Positions 62,661 through 64,000 of a stretch of 64,000 nucleotides of DNA are shown here, in pieces (positions within the stretch are counted from its first letter, which is position 1; each line of letters starts with the position of its first letter). Under the pieces are notes generated by a model that had not been told where the DNA came from, searched no databases, and saw nothing but the letters and a program-made list of their open reading frames with translations. Source of the DNA: Marinobacterium lutimaris. GTDB taxonomy: Bacteria > Pseudomonadota > Gammaproteobacteria > Pseudomonadales > Balneatricaceae. The stretch is from contig NZ_FNVQ01000001.1 of the NCBI RefSeq assembly GCF_900108065.1, forward strand, positions 1,922,001-1,986,000. The letters are read 5' to 3'. The translations under genes were made by a program, and so were the position numbers.

Positions 62661-64000
62661 ATGGGTATCAGACAGGCGCTCAGGGTTTCTGCTTTCACCG
62701 CTCTGTTCTGGAGTTTCAGCGGCCTTTTACTCGCGGCGCCCGCTAAACACGCGCTTCTGATCGGCATATCGGACTATACGGATTCGGGGCTATCCTCCCT
62801 GCCAGGCGCCGAAAACGACATCCAGGCGGTGCGCCAGTTACTCGAACAGAGACTTGGCTTCCCTAAAGAAAATATCGAACTTCTACTCAACAAAGACGCC
62901 ACGCATTCCGCGGTGGTTACAGCACTTCAGGAACTGAGTGCTCGTGTCCAGCAGGATGACCTGGTCTACATCCACTACTCGGGCTACGGCTCAAATATGC
63001 CCGACCTGAATGGTGACGAAGCCAGCGGCCTGGATAAGACCTGGGTGACATTTGGCGCCCGCAGTGACAGATCGACCGTGCTCGACAGCGATGAACAGAA
63101 TAACGTCAATTTAAATGGCTTCGACCTGCTGGATGATGAGATCGATCACTGGCTGGCCCCCGCTTATGCCAAGGCTGCTCAACTGGTTTTCGTCACCGAC
63201 ACGGCTCACTGGGGTACCGTCAGCCGCGGCGACAAAGCCCCTCAGCAGCGGGCTGCAGCGAACGACAGCCGCATGCACCCACTGGGTATGCAGTCATTTG
63301 AAGCTGCGGACAGATCTAAGGCTGTGTTCGTTAGCGCCACCCAGCCAGAAGGCTCTGCCTATGAGTACCAGCCGTTCCACCGCAGCTTTGGCCTCTTTAC
63401 CTGGCACTGGCTGCAGAGCCTGGCCAGCGCGACTCCGGATACGAACTGGCGGGATCTACTCCAGCAGACTCAAATGCGGATCAAAACCGATGCGGCTTGG
63501 CACCAGTCGCCCAGCATCAGCGGCAACCTGAATTCAGCGATACTCAATGGCGAACTGCCGGCACATTCCGCCCGCTTCAGGGTGACGGGCGTTACCGGCG
63601 ATCAGATTTCTCTCGATGGCGGACAGCTGGCCGGCCTTACCCCAGGTTCAACAGTCACACTCGCCAACATTGATGCGGGCGACAGCCGGATCGAGATTAC
63701 CGAGACGGATGTCTTCTCTGCCAAAGGCGTGCTCAAAAGTGGCCACTTCAGCCCGGGTGACGCGCTGGTATTGAGCGAGCGCAGCTACCCTCAGCCAGTA
63801 CTCAGGGTATTTGTTTCCGCAGATAAACAGGCGGATTCGGATAGCCATGTTATCGCGTCGATTCGCGATGCGGCTGCATCGGTGCCAGGGATTCAGCTCG
63901 ATACCGATCAGCGCCAGGCTGACCTGGTGCTGTACTACAGCCGCATCGACGAAGCGCTCGGTGCACAGGTGCGCAAACAGGGTATAGCGGCCAACCTGAC
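62661..64000 (+). CDS. exported caspase homologue with replaced catalytic dyad (partial, runs off the right edge)
   Basis: At least 446 residues, no stop before the window ends. A signal peptide (MGIRQALRVSAFTALFWSFS and on to LLLAAPA) leads straight into a C14 caspase fold: HALLIGISDYTDSGLSSLPG, AENDIQAVRQLLEQRLGF. Where active homologues have SGHG this protein has SGYG (Tyr109), and where they have D-S-C-H it has DTAH (Ala182). Both catalytic residues are therefore lost while the surrounding fold is kept, so this is a pseudo-caspase. After residue about 290 a beta-rich domain (FRVTGVTGDQISLDGGQLAGLTPGSTVTL) begins. ATG at 62661 follows GGGAAAGG. It faces the protease/ankyrin/CHAT genes from the opposite strand. 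Confidence 0.85.
   Translation, partial: MGIRQALRVSAFTALFWSFSGLLLAAPAKHALLIGISDYTDSGLSSLPGAENDIQAVRQLLEQRLGFPKENIELLLNKDATHSAVVTALQELSARVQQDDLVYIHYSGYGSNMPDLNGDEASGLDKTWVTFGARSDRSTVLDSDEQNNVNLNGFDLLDDEIDHWLAPAYAKAAQLVFVTDTAHWGTVSRGDKAPQQRAAANDSRMHPLGMQSFEAADRSKAVFVSATQPEGSAYEYQPFHRSFGLFTWHWLQSLASATPDTNWRDLLQQTQMRIKTDAAWHQSPSISGNLNSAILNGELPAHSARFRVTGVTGDQISLDGGQLAGLTPGSTVTLANIDAGDSRIEITETDVFSAKGVLKSGHFSPGDALVLSERSYPQPVLRVFVSADKQADSDSHVIASIRDAAASVPGIQLDTDQRQADLVLYYSRIDEALGAQVRKQGIAANL

Overview
The window is a stretch of gammaproteobacterial chromosome from a nitrogen fixer. Gene content (minCDE, tag, pbpC with a bacterial alpha-2-macroglobulin, an Azotobacter/Pseudomonas stutzeri-type nif cluster with lrv and the thioredoxin-like [2Fe-2S] ferredoxin, a ZrgA-like zinc uptake operon) fits a free-living, probably marine or sediment member of the Oceanospirillales/Pseudomonadales. 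The exact genus cannot be read from the sequence.

Layout. 0-3.5 kb: housekeeping genes (minC-minD-minE, a DNA-3-methyladenine glycosylase and a small PATAN-like protein). 3.7-7.7 kb: a zinc-uptake-type operon (two DUF2796/ZrgA-like proteins, an ABC ATPase and permease, a DUF3299 protein) behind a clear Zur box, ending in an inverted pair of REP-like repeats. 7.8-9.2 kb: a BBE-type flavin oxidoreductase. 9.6-27.9 kb: the nif region, with three minus-strand operons: nifH-D-K-T-Y-DUF6129-lrv; nifE-N-X-DUF269-DUF683-fdxB-[2Fe-2S] ferredoxin-orf-DUF364-orf; and iscA-nifU-nifS. Each has a textbook -24/-12 sigma-54 promoter with one or two NifA-type TGT-N10-ACA sites upstream. A SIR2-fold gene diverges from nifH with its own -24/-12 promoter and probably shares the NifA sites. 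A stomatin/NfeD pair sits on the other strand between lrv and nifE. NifB, nifV, nifLA, nifM and similar genes are not in the window.

28-34 kb: a structured gene-free stretch, a Cache-type chemoreceptor, two uncharacterised envelope proteins, and a second Zur box between a DUF1826 gene and a divergent hisI paralogue that has lost part of its zinc site and appears frameshifted at its 5' end. 34-41 kb: pbpC and a 1.7 kaa alpha-2-macroglobulin with an intact thioester, a defence pair of the periplasm.

41.5-64 kb (running off the right edge): the most unusual part. A CHASE2 membrane protein without an output domain, an ECF-like sigma factor and a membrane-anchored anti-sigma-like protein sit beside a series of very large exported proteins with clan-CD protease domains: a 1713-aa TPR/WD40-caspase, a 704-aa caspase, a 2393-aa ankyrin-TPR-propeller-CHAT protein and, at the edge, a caspase homologue in which both catalytic residues are replaced. 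An ankyrin lipoprotein and an AT-rich trypsin-like protease lie between them. All the protease proteins start with signal peptides, so this looks like an exported caspase/CHAT/serine-protease network under ECF-type sigma control. I do not recognise it as a described system, and its function is inference.
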